Source: Dermabacter indicis | GTDB lineage: Bacteria > Actinomycetota > Actinomycetes > Actinomycetales > Dermabacteraceae | DNA: 64,000 nt | Assembly: GCA_001403775.1 (NCBI GenBank) | Contig: CYUG01000011.1 | Span: forward strand, 271,051 to 335,050 | Direction: 5' to 3' | In this document: positions 1-9,776 of the stretch, piece by piece | Layout: the number at the start of each line of letters is the position of its first letter | Numbering within the stretch: position 1 is the stretch's first letter | Translations under genes and position numbers: made by a program | The notes under the pieces: model-generated | Seen by the model: only the letters and a program-made list of their open reading frames with translations | Database searches by the model: none | Told to the model about the DNA's origin: nothing

Positions 1-685
1 GCTCCTCGAGGACCGGCTGGATGACGACGCGAGAGATGGCCTCGGTGAGCTGCCCGGAGACGTCGACATCTTCGGCGTGCTGGCTCGATACCACAACCGC
101 GTTGACGCTACGAGCGACGAAATCGTCGTCGTACCCGATGGTGACCTGTGATTTTCCATCGGGGCGAAGGTACGGAAGCACGCCGTCGCGGCGCGCGTTC
201 GAAAGATTCTGAGCGAGCTTGTGGGCCGCATAGATCGGAAGCGGCATGAGATCCTTCGTATCCGTGCACGCGTACCCGAACATCAAGCCCTGATCGCCTG
301 CGCCGAGCTGGAAGCCCTGTTCAATACTTCCGCCCTTGAACTCTTCCGAGTGATCTACGCCAAGCGCGATGTCGGCCGATTGAGAACCGATCGACACCTC
401 GATGCCGCATGAATCCGCGTCGAAACCCTTTTCGGAGGAGTCGTAGCCGATCGAGCGGATCACGTCTCGCACAATCGAGTTCACGTCGCTGTAGCCCTCG
501 GTCCGTACCTCTCCGGCAACGTGCACGAGACCGGTCGTGACGAGCGTTTCGACCGCCACGCGGGAGTTGAGATCCTGCGCGATCATGTCGTCAAGAATCG
601 CATCGGAAATCTGGTCACAAATTTTATCGGGGTGCCCCTCCGTTACCGATTCGGAGGTGAAGTACCGCAAGTCATTGAGTGTCAT
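1..685 (-). CDS. metK: S-adenosylmethionine synthase, 3' end cut by window edge
   Basis: Makes S-adenosylmethionine from methionine and ATP in the cytoplasm. The minus strand from an ATG at 685 reads [20 protein letters not shown], the family N-terminus with the ATP-binding GHPDK motif, followed by [10 protein letters not shown] and later [12 protein letters not shown]. About 228 residues of the usual ~400 are present; the C-terminal part lies left of the window. AAAGGCAGCAC before the ATG is an acceptable ribosome binding site. The gene is last in the visible mihF-gmk-rpoZ-coaBC-metK run, a standard actinobacterial order. Nothing unusual is visible in the part present. Confidence 0.97.
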   Translation of the reverse strand, partial: MTLNDLRYFTSESVTEGHPDKICDQISDAILDDMIAQDLNSRVAVETLVTTGLVHVAGEVRTEGYSDVNSIVRDVIRSIGYDSSEKGFDADSCGIEVSIGSQSADIALGVDHSEEFKGGSIEQGFQLGAGDQGLMFGYACTDTKDLMPLPIYAAHKLAQNLSNARRDGVLPYLRPDGKSQVTIGYDDDFVARSVNAVVVSSQHAEDVDVSGQLTEAISRVVIQPVLEE

Positions 686-737
686 GTGCTGCCTTTTCGA
701 CGATAGATGAAGAGAAGAACGTGGTTCGAGGCTGCCG

Positions 738-2000
738 TTAGCCGTGCTCGTGCCCGAGGAGCGCGGCGACCTGATCGAGCATCGCGTGAGAGACCTCGTC
801 CTTGGAACCCGCGGCCTCGCCCACGACCTCGCCGCTCGCGTCCAGGAACGTGAGAGCGTTGCGGTCGGACCCGAAGCCGTTTTCGCTCACGTCGTTGAAG
901 GCAAGGAGATCTGCGCCCTTCGCTTGAGCCTTACGCTTTGCATGCACGAGAGCGCTCGCGTGCTCGTCGCCGGTTTCGGCAGCGAACCCACAGATGACGT
1001 GCGGAGGCTTCCCGTGAACGCGTCGCTCCACGAGAGCGCGGAGGATATCCTCGGTTTCCGTGAGGTGAAGGGTGAGACCCGATTCGCCCGCGCGCTTCTT
1101 AATCTTGCTCCCCGATGTTTCACGCGTGAAATCAGAGACGGCGGCGGCCATGATGAGCGCGTCGGCTTCGTCCTCAAGTTCACGCACCACCGAGGCAAGG
1201 TCAGCGGCGGATTCCACGCGCACGGTCGCGACGCCCGCGGGCGGCACAATGCTCGAACCAGCGAGCACGAGCGTCACCCGAGCACCGCGCACGAGTGCCG
1301 CACGCGCGAGCGCCGCCCCTTGCTTGCCGCTCGAATGATTCGTGAGCACTCGCACCGGGTCGAGCGCTTCGCGCGTTCCACCCGCGGTGATCACGACGTG
1401 CGTGCCTTCGAGATCACGTTCGCGCTCCCCCGCGGCGAGAACTGACTCGGTGAACTGCACGATGGCCTCGGATTCGGGAAGCCGCCCCACACCGGTATCC
1501 GCACCGGTGAGCCGACCGCTCGCGGGGTCAATAACGTGCACGCCGCGCGAGCGGAGTACATCCACGTTCTCTCGCGTCGCTGGGTGTTCCCACATTTCGG
1601 TGTGCATCGCGGGCGCAAGAATAACGGGGGCGCGCGTCACGAGGAGCGACGCCGAAAGCAAATCATCCGCTCGGCCCATGCGTGCTCGAGCCATGAAGTC
1701 GGCCGTCGCAGGGACCACGAGGATGGCGTCGGCTTCCTTCCCGAGCCGCACGTGCGCAACCGAATCCACATCCTCGAAAACCGAGGTTCGCACGGGGTTG
1801 TGGCTGAGCGCCTCCCATGTTGCGGCGCCCACGAACTCGAGCGAGCAGGGCGTGGGAATCACGCGCACGTCGGCACCGCGTTCGACAAGGCCTCTCACGA
1901 CATGAGCGGCCTTATACGCAGCGATGCCCGCACACACTCCTACGATGATGCGTAGCCCCTCGAGCGGGCGATGCGGGACGGAGGAGCGCGATGCGGGCAT
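738..2000 (-). CDS. coaBC: Bifunctional phosphopantothenoylcysteine decarboxylase / phosphopantothenate-cysteine ligase
   Basis: Catalyses two consecutive steps of coenzyme A synthesis: joining of cysteine to 4'-phosphopantothenate (CoaB, C-terminal half) and FMN-dependent decarboxylation (CoaC, N-terminal half). The flavoprotein half (about residues 16-195) has [11 protein letters not shown], the active-site His near residue 83 ([11 protein letters not shown]) and PAMH at about 130-133, the form recalled from mycobacterial CoaBC where enterobacteria have PAMN. The CoaB half has [14 protein letters not shown] and NHSSGKQG. At 420 residues it has the usual full length. It lies 15 bp downstream of rpoZ and 52 bp before metK, so cotranscription is likely. 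Confidence 0.97.
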   Translation of the reverse strand: MPASRSSVPHRPLEGLRIIVGVCAGIAAYKAAHVVRGLVERGADVRVIPTPCSLEFVGAATWEALSHNPVRTSVFEDVDSVAHVRLGKEADAILVVPATADFMARARMGRADDLLSASLLVTRAPVILAPAMHTEMWEHPATRENVDVLRSRGVHVIDPASGRLTGADTGVGRLPESEAIVQFTESVLAAGERERDLEGTHVVITAGGTREALDPVRVLTNHSSGKQGAALARAALVRGARVTLVLAGSSIVPPAGVATVRVESAADLASVVRELEDEADALIMAAAVSDFTRETSGSKIKKRAGESGLTLHLTETEDILRALVERRVHGKPPHVICGFAAETGDEHASALVHAKRKAQAKGADLLAFNDVSENGFGSDRNALTFLDASGEVVGEAAGSKDEVSHAMLDQVAALLGHEHG

Positions 2001-2015
2001 CGTCGTAACCTCGGT

Positions 2016-2357
2016 TTAGAGGTTGAAGTCGATCGGCACCTCGGGGGCGTCATCCCCGAGCGTCAGCGGTTCGCGTGCGGGAGGCTTCGGAGCGTTTTCG
2101 TCGATCTCCTTAGCCTCAAGCAGGCCCTCGTCGATCTCGCGAAGAGCGATTGAGAGCGGCTTCTCCTGGGGCTCGGTGTCCACAAGCGGACCGACGTGCT
2201 CGAGGAGGCCGTCTTCGACCTGCGAGTAGTAAGCGTTGATCTGACGCGCACGCTTTGCCGAGTAGAGCACGAGGGCGTACTTCGAATCGACGGTCTCGAG
2301 GAGTCGGTCGATCGGCGGATTAGTGATGCCTTCGGGCTGGGCTACGGTTCCAGGCAC
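2016..2357 (-). CDS. rpoZ: RNA polymerase omega subunit
   Basis: Small subunit that helps fold beta-prime and assemble RNA polymerase. The 113-residue product has the RpoZ core [20 protein letters not shown] followed by [14 protein letters not shown], then the actinobacterial extension with [18 protein letters not shown]. It begins with GTG at 2357, preceded by AGGAAGGGA about 8 bp upstream. An acidic tail rich in proline follows the core. It lies between gmk and coaBC in the usual order. Little uncertainty remains beyond the exact start. Confidence 0.96.
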   Translation of the reverse strand: MPGTVAQPEGITNPPIDRLLETVDSKYALVLYSAKRARQINAYYSQVEDGLLEHVGPLVDTEPQEKPLSIALREIDEGLLEAKEIDENAPKPPAREPLTLGDDAPEVPIDFNL

Positions 2358-2471
2358 GAAACGTCCCTTCCTAGTGTGAAGTCAGATATCGGCGCTCGCA
2401 CGTGGCGAGCGCGCAAGGAACCATTCTACCCGAAACGGCCCTCTCGTGGCAGCGACGTCCGGTGATGTCAT

Positions 2472-3059
2472 TCACGCGGGGCCAAGACCCGCTTCGCGAG
2501 CAAGCGCATCAACGGCCTCATCGAGGTCATCGTTCACGATCGTGACGTCGAACTCGCCTTCGGCGGCCATTTCCACACGGGCCGTGGCGAGACGGCGCTC
2601 TTGCTCCCGGGGGGATTCCGTGCCGCGGCCCACGAGGCGTTCCACGAGAGTGTCCCAACTCGGCGGCGCGAGGAACACGAAGTGCGCATCGGGCATTGTG
2701 CGGCGGACTTGCCTTGCTCCGTCTAGATCAATTTCGAGAATCACGGGGCGCCCTTCAGCGCATGCCGACTCGACCGCGCCCCTCGGAGTTCCGTACCGGT
2801 TTTGCCCGTGCACAAGCGCCCACTCGAGCATGTCGCCACGCTCGACGGCCTCGTCAAACTGCTCCGGGCTCCAGAAAAAGTAGTGGACCCCATCAATTTC
2901 GCCAGGGCGCGGGCTCCTCGTGGTGGCCGACACCGAAAGGTATGTGTCGGGGTATCGCTCGAGCAGCCTGCGCGTCACCGTTCCCTTCCCAACAGCGGTG
3001 GGACCAGCGACGACAACAACACGCCCGCGTTTCACGCCGGCCTTTTCGGCCGACATCAC
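2472..3059 (-). CDS. gmk: Guanylate kinase
   Basis: Phosphorylates GMP to GDP with ATP, linking purine salvage and synthesis to GTP and (p)ppGpp pools. The P-loop GPTAVGKGT is at about residues 19-27, followed by the GMP-binding segment SVSATTRSPRPGEIDGVHY and later EIDLDGARQVR. The length, 195 residues, is normal. The first codon GTG (3059) overlaps the mihF stop as GTGA; the next codon is ATG, so the start could be one residue later. Translational coupling to mihF is likely. Confidence 0.97.
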   Translation of the reverse strand: MMSAEKAGVKRGRVVVVAGPTAVGKGTVTRRLLERYPDTYLSVSATTRSPRPGEIDGVHYFFWSPEQFDEAVERGDMLEWALVHGQNRYGTPRGAVESACAEGRPVILEIDLDGARQVRRTMPDAHFVFLAPPSWDTLVERLVGRGTESPREQERRLATARVEMAAEGEFDVTIVNDDLDEAVDALAREAGLGPA

Positions 3060-3382
3060 TCGGCGAAGTGTTCGATGAGCTTTTCCGCCTGGTGGCGACC
3101 AAGGCCGCGCATCTTGCGCGAGGGCGAGATGCCGATCTCCTCCATGATCTGCGCAGCCTTGACCTTGCCGATTCCCGGGAGGGATTCGAGCATCGCGGAG
3201 ACCTTAAGGCGGGCCACAGCTTCGCTCGTCTTCGCTTCTTCGAGAAGCTTAGCGATTTCTTCGCCGCGATTGCCGGTCGAATTCTTGAGGCGGTTCTTCA
3301 CCTGCGCACGCTCCTGGCGGAGCTGTGCAGCCTTCTCGAGAGCAGCCTTGCGCGCTTCGGGGGTCAGAGTGGGGAGAGCCAC
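3056..3382 (-). CDS. mihF: Actinobacterial integration host factor mIHF
   Basis: Nucleoid-associated, sequence-tolerant DNA-bending protein restricted to Actinobacteria; the founding member supports phage L5 integration in mycobacteria. The 108-residue product has an N-terminal helix rich in Ala, Lys and Arg, then the conserved core SAMLESLPGIGKVKAAQIME with a helix-hairpin-helix-like GIGKVKA and the tail RKMRGLGRHQAEKLI. It starts with GTG at 3382 behind GAGGTAGACAC. It heads the mihF-gmk-rpoZ-coaBC-metK run. In many relatives pyrimidine biosynthesis genes lie immediately upstream; here they are absent. Confidence 0.96.
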   Translation of the reverse strand: MALPTLTPEARKAALEKAAQLRQERAQVKNRLKNSTGNRGEEIAKLLEEAKTSEAVARLKVSAMLESLPGIGKVKAAQIMEEIGISPSRKMRGLGRHQAEKLIEHFAE

Positions 3383-3642
3383 GTGTCTACCTCTTCAATC
3401 TATCGGTGGGCCTAGGCCCATTCTCGTGGGGGCTTCATTGGAAAACACCCAGAAAACCATCGAGCGCTCTTCCGCTTCGCGAGCCGCGTCTAACTAGCAG
3501 ACCGCTCGGCTTGGAGCTACATATAGCGTTACCCACCAAGTTGATAAAGTCTTGAAGAACACTGAAACACGGTGATCTCGCCGCCAAAAGAGAGCGTGAG
3601 CTGACATAACACCACCTCTTCGCGCCTCTATTGACGTCACGA

Positions 3643-4206
3643 TCAACCCGTTACTGTTCTTTCAAGAACAATGGAATCCGTTCCATCAACTTCCTCAAGC
3701 AACACATTGACGCGCTCGCGGCGCGACGTGGGGAGGTTTTTCCCCACGAAATCCGCACGGATGGGAAGTTCCCGGTGTCCGCGGTCCACGAGAATCGCGA
3801 GCCGCACCGCGCCCGGGCGGCCGAGGGCGCTGAGCGCATCGAGAGCCGCCCGCACCGTGCGCCCCGAGTACAGGACATCGTCGACGAGCACAACCGTGCG
3901 GCCCTCGATACCTCCGGCGGGGAGGCGAGTCTCGCGCTCCTCGCGTGCAGGGCGTGACGAGCGATCATCCCGAAATCGCGTGATGTCGAGTTCCCCCACG
4001 ATACTTTCGGGTGCGCGCTCGGTGTTGCCCGCGCGCGCGATGGCCTGAGCGATACGGTGTGCGAGCGGCACGCCACGGCTGTGAATCCCCATGAGCACGT
4101 AGCCATCGGCGCCCTTTTCGCCTTCGACAATTTCATAGCCGATACGCGTGAGGGCGCGGCGAATATCGCCCGCCTTGAAAACTTCCGTACGCAGGTCTTC
4201 AGCCAT
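3643..4206 (-). CDS. pyrR: PyrR: pyrimidine operon attenuator and uracil phosphoribosyltransferase
   Basis: PyrR binds the leader of pyr mRNA when UMP or UTP is high and also has uracil phosphoribosyltransferase activity. The PRPP-binding motif [20 protein letters not shown] lies near residue 105-125, and [12 protein letters not shown] and the [10 protein letters not shown] segment are typical. The 187-residue length is normal. It is the last gene of efp-nusB-pyrR and starts 13 bp after nusB. The genes PyrR normally controls (pyrB, pyrC, carA, carB) do not follow; a 260-bp gap and mihF do. Its regulatory target must therefore be elsewhere, if it exists. Confidence 0.95.
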   Translation of the reverse strand: MAEDLRTEVFKAGDIRRALTRIGYEIVEGEKGADGYVLMGIHSRGVPLAHRIAQAIARAGNTERAPESIVGELDITRFRDDRSSRPAREERETRLPAGGIEGRTVVLVDDVLYSGRTVRAALDALSALGRPGAVRLAILVDRGHRELPIRADFVGKNLPTSRRERVNVLLEEVDGTDSIVLERTVTG

Positions 4207-4219
4207 CGGTGGGGCCTCC

Positions 4220-4723
4220 TTAACCGAGCAGGTCCTTCGCGTCGGCGATGCGCTGCAAGAGCGCGTTCACGAACGACGCCGAGTCTTCGGTGGAAAGCTC
4301 AGAGGCCACTCGGGTGTACTCCTTGAGCAAGACGGGTGTATCAACACCGGTGCCGTGGAGGATCTCGGCGGCGCCCATGCGCAGGATCGCGCGATCAACG
4401 GCCGGCATGCGCTCGAGCGTCCACGCCTCAGAATGGGAGGCAACCGTGTCGTCAACGTCCGCGGCGTGTGCCGCGTAGGTAAGCGCGAGCCTCTTTGCGG
4501 CTTCGGGCAGCGGCGTCTGCGCGGTCGAGGTCACGGAGCGCTGCTCAGCGAGATCTTCGATACCGACCTTGCGAGCGTCGGCCTCAAAAAGCACGTCGAT
4601 TGCGCGCACGCGCGCTTTCGTGGCGGCACCAAATTTATGCGCCCGGGACGGGAGGGTCTCCACGAGTTCGACCTCGGCACCCTCGCGCCCCGGAAGCGGC
4701 AGATCCAGTGGATCGAACGGCAT
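4220..4723 (-). CDS. nusB: Transcription antitermination factor NusB
   Basis: Binds boxA RNA together with S10 (NusE) and promotes antitermination, mainly of rRNA operons. An all-alpha NusB fold is suggested by [40 protein letters not shown] and [19 protein letters not shown], all characteristic blocks. I place the start at ATG 4723, one base after the efp stop, giving 167 residues. The reading frame stays open to 4843, but that extension overlaps efp and reads as a basic, low-complexity translation of efp's antisense. NusB is probably coupled to efp. Confidence 0.95.
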   Translation of the reverse strand: MPFDPLDLPLPGREGAEVELVETLPSRAHKFGAATKARVRAIDVLFEADARKVGIEDLAEQRSVTSTAQTPLPEAAKRLALTYAAHAADVDDTVASHSEAWTLERMPAVDRAILRMGAAEILHGTGVDTPVLLKEYTRVASELSTEDSASFVNALLQRIADAKDLLG

Positions 4724-4724
4724 G

Positions 4725-5282
4725 TCAGGCGCGCCCGAGGTAGTCGCCCGTGCGGGTGTCGACCTTGACCTTGGTGTTTTGCTCGAGGAAGAGCGGCACC
4801 TGGATTTCGAGACCGGTCTCGAGGGTTGCGGGCTTCGTGCCACCCGAGCTGCGGTCGCCCTGAAGACCGGGCTCGGTGTGGGTGATCTCGAGGACTACCG
4901 AGGCAGGAAGCTCAACGAAGAGCACGGTGCCCTCGTAGAACGCGACGACGGCGTCCTGACCCTCAAGCATGTAGTCCTTGGCGTCGCCCACGACCTCGGC
5001 GGTCACGTTGGTCTGCTCCCAGTTGGTCGTGTCCATGAACACGAAGAGGTCGCCGTCCTTGTAAGAGTACTGCATGTCTCGGCGGTCAATGGTCGCGGTT
5101 TCCACCTTCACGCCGGCGTTGAAGGTCTTGTCCACGGTCTTGCCGGAGAGAACGTTCTTGAGCTTGGTGCGCACGAACGCCGGGCCCTTACCGGGCTTGA
5201 CGTGCTGGAACTCGACAACGCTCCACAGGTTGTTGTCGATCTTCAGAACCATTCCGTTCTTGAGGTCGTTAGTGCTTGCCAT
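4725..5282 (-). CDS. efp: Translation elongation factor P
   Basis: Enters the ribosomal E site and rescues stalling at polyproline stretches. The 185-residue product starts [20 protein letters not shown] and has the exposed loop KPGKGPAF near residues 30-37. The PGKGP loop is the actinobacterial type reported to work without the lysine modifications used in enterobacteria. The three beta domains end with the usual [10 protein letters not shown]. The ATG at 5282 follows GGAGAATC; the frame extends ten codons further upstream but without a ribosome site. It is the first gene of the efp-nusB-pyrR run. Confidence 0.97.
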   Translation of the reverse strand: MASTNDLKNGMVLKIDNNLWSVVEFQHVKPGKGPAFVRTKLKNVLSGKTVDKTFNAGVKVETATIDRRDMQYSYKDGDLFVFMDTTNWEQTNVTAEVVGDAKDYMLEGQDAVVAFYEGTVLFVELPASVVLEITHTEPGLQGDRSSGGTKPATLETGLEIQVPLFLEQNTKVKVDTRTGDYLGRA

Positions 5283-5342
5283 GATTCTCCGTTCGTGGTT
5301 GCAGTTTCGCACGCGCGCCTTCGAGGGCGCACACGATTTCTC

Positions 5343-5348
5343 ATTTTA
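5343..5348 (-). promoter_or_regulatory. Candidate -10 box for efp-nusB-pyrR
   Basis: On the minus strand the sequence is TAAAAT, a good match to the actinobacterial TANNNT -10 box, about 60 bp upstream of the efp ATG. No clear -35 hexamer is seen. The gap to the ABC-F gene also carries one copy of the CCGACGGTTGC motif (5372-5382). Confidence 0.35.
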
Positions 5349-5402
5349 GCGCCCTTGGGGCGCGGGGCTTTCCGACGGTTGCCGGATTCCCCTTGATCCT
5401 TC

Positions 5403-7007
5403 TCACGCGAGCGAGATGAGCTCTTCGTATTCGGCGTTCCACAGATCCTCGACCGCATCGGGCATCATGAGCACCCGCTCGGGGTTGAGGGCCGCAACGG
5501 CGCCGGGGTCGTGGCTCACGAGCACGATCGCCCCCTCGAAGGCACTGAGCGCGCCGAGGATTTCTTCGCGGCTCGCGGGATCGAGGTTGTTCGTGGGCTC
5601 GTCGAGAAGCAGAACGTTTGCGCTCGACACCACGAGGGTCGCGAGTGCGAGGCGCGTCTTTTCGCCGCCGGAGAGTACACCGGCGGGCTTGTGCACGTCG
5701 TCGCCCTGGAAGAGGAAGGAGCCGAGGATCTTGCGCACCTCGACCTCGGGCAGGTCGCCTGCGGCACGCTGCATGTTGTCGAGCACGGTGCGCTCGAGCT
5801 CGAGGGTGTCGTGCTCCTGCGCAAAGTAGCCGAGCTTGAGTCCGTGGCCGGGAACGACCTCGCCCATGTCGGGTGTTTCCACTCCCGCGAGAAGCCGCAA
5901 GAGCGTGGTCTTACCCGCACCATTGAGGCCGAGGACGACAACGCGCGATCCGCGGTCGATCGCAAGGTTCACGTCGGTGAAGATCTCGAGGCTTCCGTAG
6001 CTCTTGGAAAGGCCTTGGGCACGAAGCGGGGTCTTGCCGCTCGGTGCGGGCTTCGGGAAGCGCAGCTTCGCCACGCGCTCGACCTGGCGTTCCTCCTCGA
6101 GCAAGTCGAGGAGCTTTTCGGCGCGCCGCAGCATCTGCTGTGCCGCCACGGCCTTCGTGGCCTTCGCGCGCATTTTCTCGCCTTGGGCCTGAAGGGTCGC
6201 AGCCTTTTTCTCGGCGTTCGCCCGCTCGCGTTTGCGACGCTTCTCATCGTCGTCGCGCTGGCGCAGATAATTCTTCCAACCCATGTTGTACACGTCGATG
6301 ACTTGGCGGTTGGCGTCGAGATAGAAGACCTTATTGACGACGTGCTCGACAAGCTGAATGTCGTGAGAAATGATGATCATGCCGCCCGGGTACTGCATGA
6401 GGAACTCGCGAAGCCACACGATCGAATCGGCATCGAGGTGGTTCGTCGGCTCGTCGAGTACGAGAGTTTCCGCTTGTGAAAAGAGGATGCGGGCGAGCTC
6501 GACGCGGCGACGCTGCCCGCCAGAAAGCGTTCCAAGTTCGGCGTCGAGCAGGCGGTTATCGACACCGAGATTCGCCGCGAGCTGCTTCGCCTCCGCTTCT
6601 GCGGCGTAGCCGCCCTGCGCCTCAAGCTCGTTATTGAAACGCACGTAGCGATCCATCGCCTTCTCGCGCTTGGTGTCGCTTAGGCTCATATCGGCCATGT
6701 CGCGCTCGCTTTGCGCGAGCTTGTCAAAGATTCGCGCGAGGTTGCGGGCTTCGAGGATGCGGGCGAGGACTTTTTGCTTCGGGTCTCCCTCGGTCGTGTC
6801 CTGAGGGAGGAAACCGATCTGACCGCGGATGTCGATCGAACCTGCCGCGGGCTCACGCTCTCCCGCGAGCGTGCGCGTGAGGGTGGTCTTGCCGGCACCG
6901 TTGCGCCCCACGAGGCCCACGCGGTCGCCCTTCGCGACCTGGAAATTCACCCCGCTCATGAGCATGCGTGCACCCACGCGAATCTCGAGGTCGTGAACGG
7001 TGATCAT
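5403..7007 (-). CDS. ABC-F family ATPase acting on the ribosome
   Basis: Soluble protein with two ABC ATPase domains and no membrane segments, the pattern of ABC-F translation factors (EttA, Uup and antibiotic-protection relatives). Domain 1 has GLVGRNGAGKTT (about 31-42) and LSGGQRRRVELAR. The linker is long, charged and helical (DDEKRRKRERANAEKKAATL). Domain 2 has VVLGLNGAGKTTLLRLL and LSGGEKTRLALA. I start it at ATG 7007 behind AAAGGACACC, giving 534 residues; the frame runs upstream to 7139 without support. It is common beside efp in Actinobacteria. Whether it has a housekeeping or a resistance role cannot be read from the sequence. Confidence 0.93.
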   Translation of the reverse strand: MITVHDLEIRVGARMLMSGVNFQVAKGDRVGLVGRNGAGKTTLTRTLAGEREPAAGSIDIRGQIGFLPQDTTEGDPKQKVLARILEARNLARIFDKLAQSERDMADMSLSDTKREKAMDRYVRFNNELEAQGGYAAEAEAKQLAANLGVDNRLLDAELGTLSGGQRRRVELARILFSQAETLVLDEPTNHLDADSIVWLREFLMQYPGGMIIISHDIQLVEHVVNKVFYLDANRQVIDVYNMGWKNYLRQRDDDEKRRKRERANAEKKAATLQAQGEKMRAKATKAVAAQQMLRRAEKLLDLLEEERQVERVAKLRFPKPAPSGKTPLRAQGLSKSYGSLEIFTDVNLAIDRGSRVVVLGLNGAGKTTLLRLLAGVETPDMGEVVPGHGLKLGYFAQEHDTLELERTVLDNMQRAAGDLPEVEVRKILGSFLFQGDDVHKPAGVLSGGEKTRLALATLVVSSANVLLLDEPTNNLDPASREEILGALSAFEGAIVLVSHDPGAVAALNPERVLMMPDAVEDLWNAEYEELISLA

Positions 7008-7251
7008 GGTGTCCTTTGCAAAACTGAAGGGGAGCGTTTCGTGCCCGCGGGCCGCGCACAAGTCTAATAAGGCGGTCTTGCTGAAGGCACGGCAAGCGTG
7101 GGACTCCCCCGCCCCGGGTAGCGGATTCCACACCCGCACTCCGGGACTTCAGACTCCGCACCGCGGGCCTTGAGCGCAAAGACAAGGTGCGCCACCATGG
7201 GAGGTATGCGACTAGCGGCGTAACGAGGTGCCGCGGAAATGAGAGATCGCC

Positions 7252-8364
7252 ATGAAGATCGGCATTGTCAGGGAGATCAAAAACAACGAGTATCGCGTGG
7301 CTATGCATCACGCCGGCGTTGAGGAGCTGACCCGTGCGGGACACGAGGTCATCGTCGAAAAAGACGCGGGTGTGAGGGCCGGTTTTACGGACGCGGACTA
7401 CGAGCGGGCGGGTGCGCGTATCGCCCCGGCCGCCGCCGATGTGTGGGGGCAAGCCGACCTGCTCCTTAAGGTGAAGGAACCGCTCGAGAGCGAATACGAT
7501 TTCCTCCGCGAGGACCAGCTCCTTTTTACTTATCTGCACCTCGCGGCCTCGCGCCCCCTCACAGACGCCCTCCTCGAGGCAAAAACTCCGGCGCTCGCGT
7601 ATGAAATGGTGCGCGGATCCGACGGTTCCCTGCCGCTTCTTGCACCCATGAGCATTATCGCCGGGCGGCTCGCTGCGCAGGTTGCGGCCCACCAACTCAT
7701 GTCGCCCTTTGGTGGAACCGGTGTGCTCATGGGTGGTGCGCCCGGAACGGCAAGGGCGAAGGTCCTCGTTGTAGGCGGCGGTGTCGTCGGCGAACAAGCG
7801 GCAATTGTGGCCGCAGGCATGGGTGCAAGCGTGACCGTACTCGATATCAATTCCGCTCGTCTCGCCGATCTCGACCGCACCCACGGCACGCGAATCTCGA
7901 CAGGGTTCTCCAACGCACAAGCGATCGATACCCTCGCTCGTGAAGCCGACGTCGTGGTGGGCTCCGTTCTCCTTCCAGGGCGCGCGGCTCCGAAGCTCAT
8001 CAAGCGCGAAACGATTGAGGCGATGCGTCCGGGCTCCATCGTCATCGACGTCGCCATCGACCAGGGTGGCTGCACCGAGGTATCACAGCCCACGACTCAC
8101 GATGACCCAACTTTCCGCGTGGGTAACGCGACCGTGTACTGCGTCGCGAACATGCCCGGCGCCGTCGCCCGCACCTCGAGCGTTGCCCTCGCGGGCGCGA
8201 GCCTCCCGTACGTGAGGGCTCTCGCGAACGGTGGAATCTCCGCCATCGCGACTCACCCCGGACTTCTCTCGGGCTTTTCCACCTATCGCGGGGAGCTCCT
8301 CCACGCAGAAGTCGCCGAAGCGCACGGGCTCGAGAGCAGGGACGCGCACACGATGCTGGGCTAG
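7252..8364 (+). CDS. ald: Alanine dehydrogenase
   Basis: NAD-dependent interconversion of L-alanine with pyruvate and ammonia; in mycobacteria it supports use of alanine as nitrogen source and NAD recycling under low oxygen. The 370 residues match the family length. Pyruvate-site residues appear in MKIGIVREIKNNEYRV, LLKVKEP and the conserved His in YLHLAA; the nucleotide fold shows VVGGGVVGEQAA near residue 172. MPGAVARTSS is also typical. GAGAGATCGCC precedes the ATG. It stands alone between a divergent ABC-F gene and the symporter gene. Confidence 0.97.
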   Translation: MKIGIVREIKNNEYRVAMHHAGVEELTRAGHEVIVEKDAGVRAGFTDADYERAGARIAPAAADVWGQADLLLKVKEPLESEYDFLREDQLLFTYLHLAASRPLTDALLEAKTPALAYEMVRGSDGSLPLLAPMSIIAGRLAAQVAAHQLMSPFGGTGVLMGGAPGTARAKVLVVGGGVVGEQAAIVAAGMGASVTVLDINSARLADLDRTHGTRISTGFSNAQAIDTLAREADVVVGSVLLPGRAAPKLIKRETIEAMRPGSIVIDVAIDQGGCTEVSQPTTHDDPTFRVGNATVYCVANMPGAVARTSSVALAGASLPYVRALANGGISAIATHPGLLSGFSTYRGELLHAEVAEAHGLESRDAHTMLG

Positions 8365-8462
8365 CCGTTGGCTCATGTCGATGACGCTGGGCGCGCCCGT
8401 GTTGTGCGAGACATCCCATGCCTTGACGACCCCCAATCCCGCTTGGAGCAGGCCAAAGCTGG

Positions 8463-8468
8463 AATAAT
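8463..8468 (+). promoter_or_regulatory. Candidate -10 box of the symporter gene, leaderless type
   Basis: AATAAT lies six bases before the ATG at 8475. It fits the NANNNT-N6-start arrangement seen at several other genes in this window, although the first T of TANNNT is missing. No ribosome binding site is present, so a transcript starting at or next to the ATG is plausible. Confidence 0.35.
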
Positions 8469-8474
8469 GCACGC

Positions 8475-9752
8475 ATGCTGCGAAACTACCGATTTCCACT
8501 CATTATTCTCACGTGCGTGATCCTCGGCGCGATCGCCGGGCTCGTGTTCGGCCCCGATGCCGCGGTTGTCAAGCCCTTCGGCGTCGTGTTCGTGAACATG
8601 ATGTTCACGCTCGTCGTGCCACTCGTGTTCTTCTCAATCGCGTCGTCGGTCGCCGCGATGAACTCGGCGAAGCGCCTCGGGAAAATCATGGGGTCGATGA
8701 TGCTCGTGTTTGTCTCCACGGGCATCGTCGCCGCGATCATCATGCTGACCGTTTTGTGGCTCTTCCGTTCAAGCGAGCCGCTCAACATCACGCTCACGGA
8801 CCCGGGGGCGGTCGACAAGCCCGAGTCGATCGGCGACCAGATCGTCCAGACCCTCACGGTCACCGAGTTCGGCGAACTCCTCTCCCCGTCGAACATGCTC
8901 GCGCTCATCATCTTCGCGGTGCTCGTAGGCTTCGCGACGAGCGGCATCGGCAAGGCAGGCGATCCGTTCCGCGACCTCCTCAAGTCCGCAAGCGCCGTGT
9001 TCCTGAAGCTCGTCTCGCTCGTGATGTATTACGCCCCGATCGGCCTCGGCGCGTATTTCGCGGCGCTTATCGGTGAGCTTGGCCCGCAGCTCGTGGGCGG
9101 TTACGTCCGCGCCTTCGTGATCTACTTCCCCGTCACGATCGTCTACTTCTGCGTGGCCTTCACGCTTTACGCCTATATTGCTGGCGGAGCGAAGGGCGTC
9201 AAGCGTTTCTGGAGCAACATCCTTGAGCCCACCGCGATCGCGCTCGGCACGGGGTCGTCGGTGGCATGCCTCCCGTCGAATCTCAAGGCCGCACAGCGAA
9301 CGGGCGTCCCCCGCGACATTCGTGAGACGATCATTCCGATTGGCGCCACGATCCACATGGAGGGCTCGGTTCTTTCCGCGATCCTCAAGATTTCGTTCCT
9401 GTTCACCCTTTTCGAGCGAAATCTCTTCACGGTGGAGAACATCCTCATCGCCGTGGGCATCGCTCTTCTGAGCGGTATGGTCATGAGCGGCATCCCCTCG
9501 GGCGGCTTCGTGGGCGAGCTCATGATCATCACGATGTATGGCTTCCCCACCACGGCACTGCCCGTCATCTCGATCATCGGCACGATCATCGATGCGCCCG
9601 CGACGACGATCAACGCCGTTGGCGACAATTCCTCCTCGATGCTCGTGGCCCGCATGATCGACGGCAAAGACTGGATGGAGAAGGGCGACGCCGAACGTGC
9701 GGAAGACGAGGCACTCGCCGCAGCACCGCGCGCCGAAAGCCCAGCGCAGTAG
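8475..9752 (+). CDS. Dicarboxylate/amino acid:cation symporter (DAACS family)
   Basis: Sodium- or proton-coupled secondary transporter of the GltP/DctA/SdcS family, taking up C4-dicarboxylates, glutamate or neutral amino acids. At 425 residues with about eight hydrophobic helices it has normal length. Family signatures are ALGTGSSVACLPSN (HP1 serine-rich loop), ETIIPIGATIHMEG (TM7) and IPSGGFVGE with IIGTIIDAPATTINAVGDN (HP2/TM8). The TM8 segment reads DAPATTINAVGD; I cannot assign the exact substrate. It may share a nutrient theme with ald but is not overlapping it. A strong bidirectional hairpin follows. Confidence 0.93.
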   Translation: MLRNYRFPLIILTCVILGAIAGLVFGPDAAVVKPFGVVFVNMMFTLVVPLVFFSIASSVAAMNSAKRLGKIMGSMMLVFVSTGIVAAIIMLTVLWLFRSSEPLNITLTDPGAVDKPESIGDQIVQTLTVTEFGELLSPSNMLALIIFAVLVGFATSGIGKAGDPFRDLLKSASAVFLKLVSLVMYYAPIGLGAYFAALIGELGPQLVGGYVRAFVIYFPVTIVYFCVAFTLYAYIAGGAKGVKRFWSNILEPTAIALGTGSSVACLPSNLKAAQRTGVPRDIRETIIPIGATIHMEGSVLSAILKISFLFTLFERNLFTVENILIAVGIALLSGMVMSGIPSGGFVGELMIITMYGFPTTALPVISIIGTIIDAPATTINAVGDNSSSMLVARMIDGKDWMEKGDAERAEDEALAAAPRAESPAQ

Positions 9753-9776
9753 GTTCCGACGCCTCCCACACACGGA

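Noticed and set aside
3632-3639. TGACGTCA palindrome after pyrR
   Set aside because: An isolated 8-bp palindrome is expected by chance at this scale and has no partner site.
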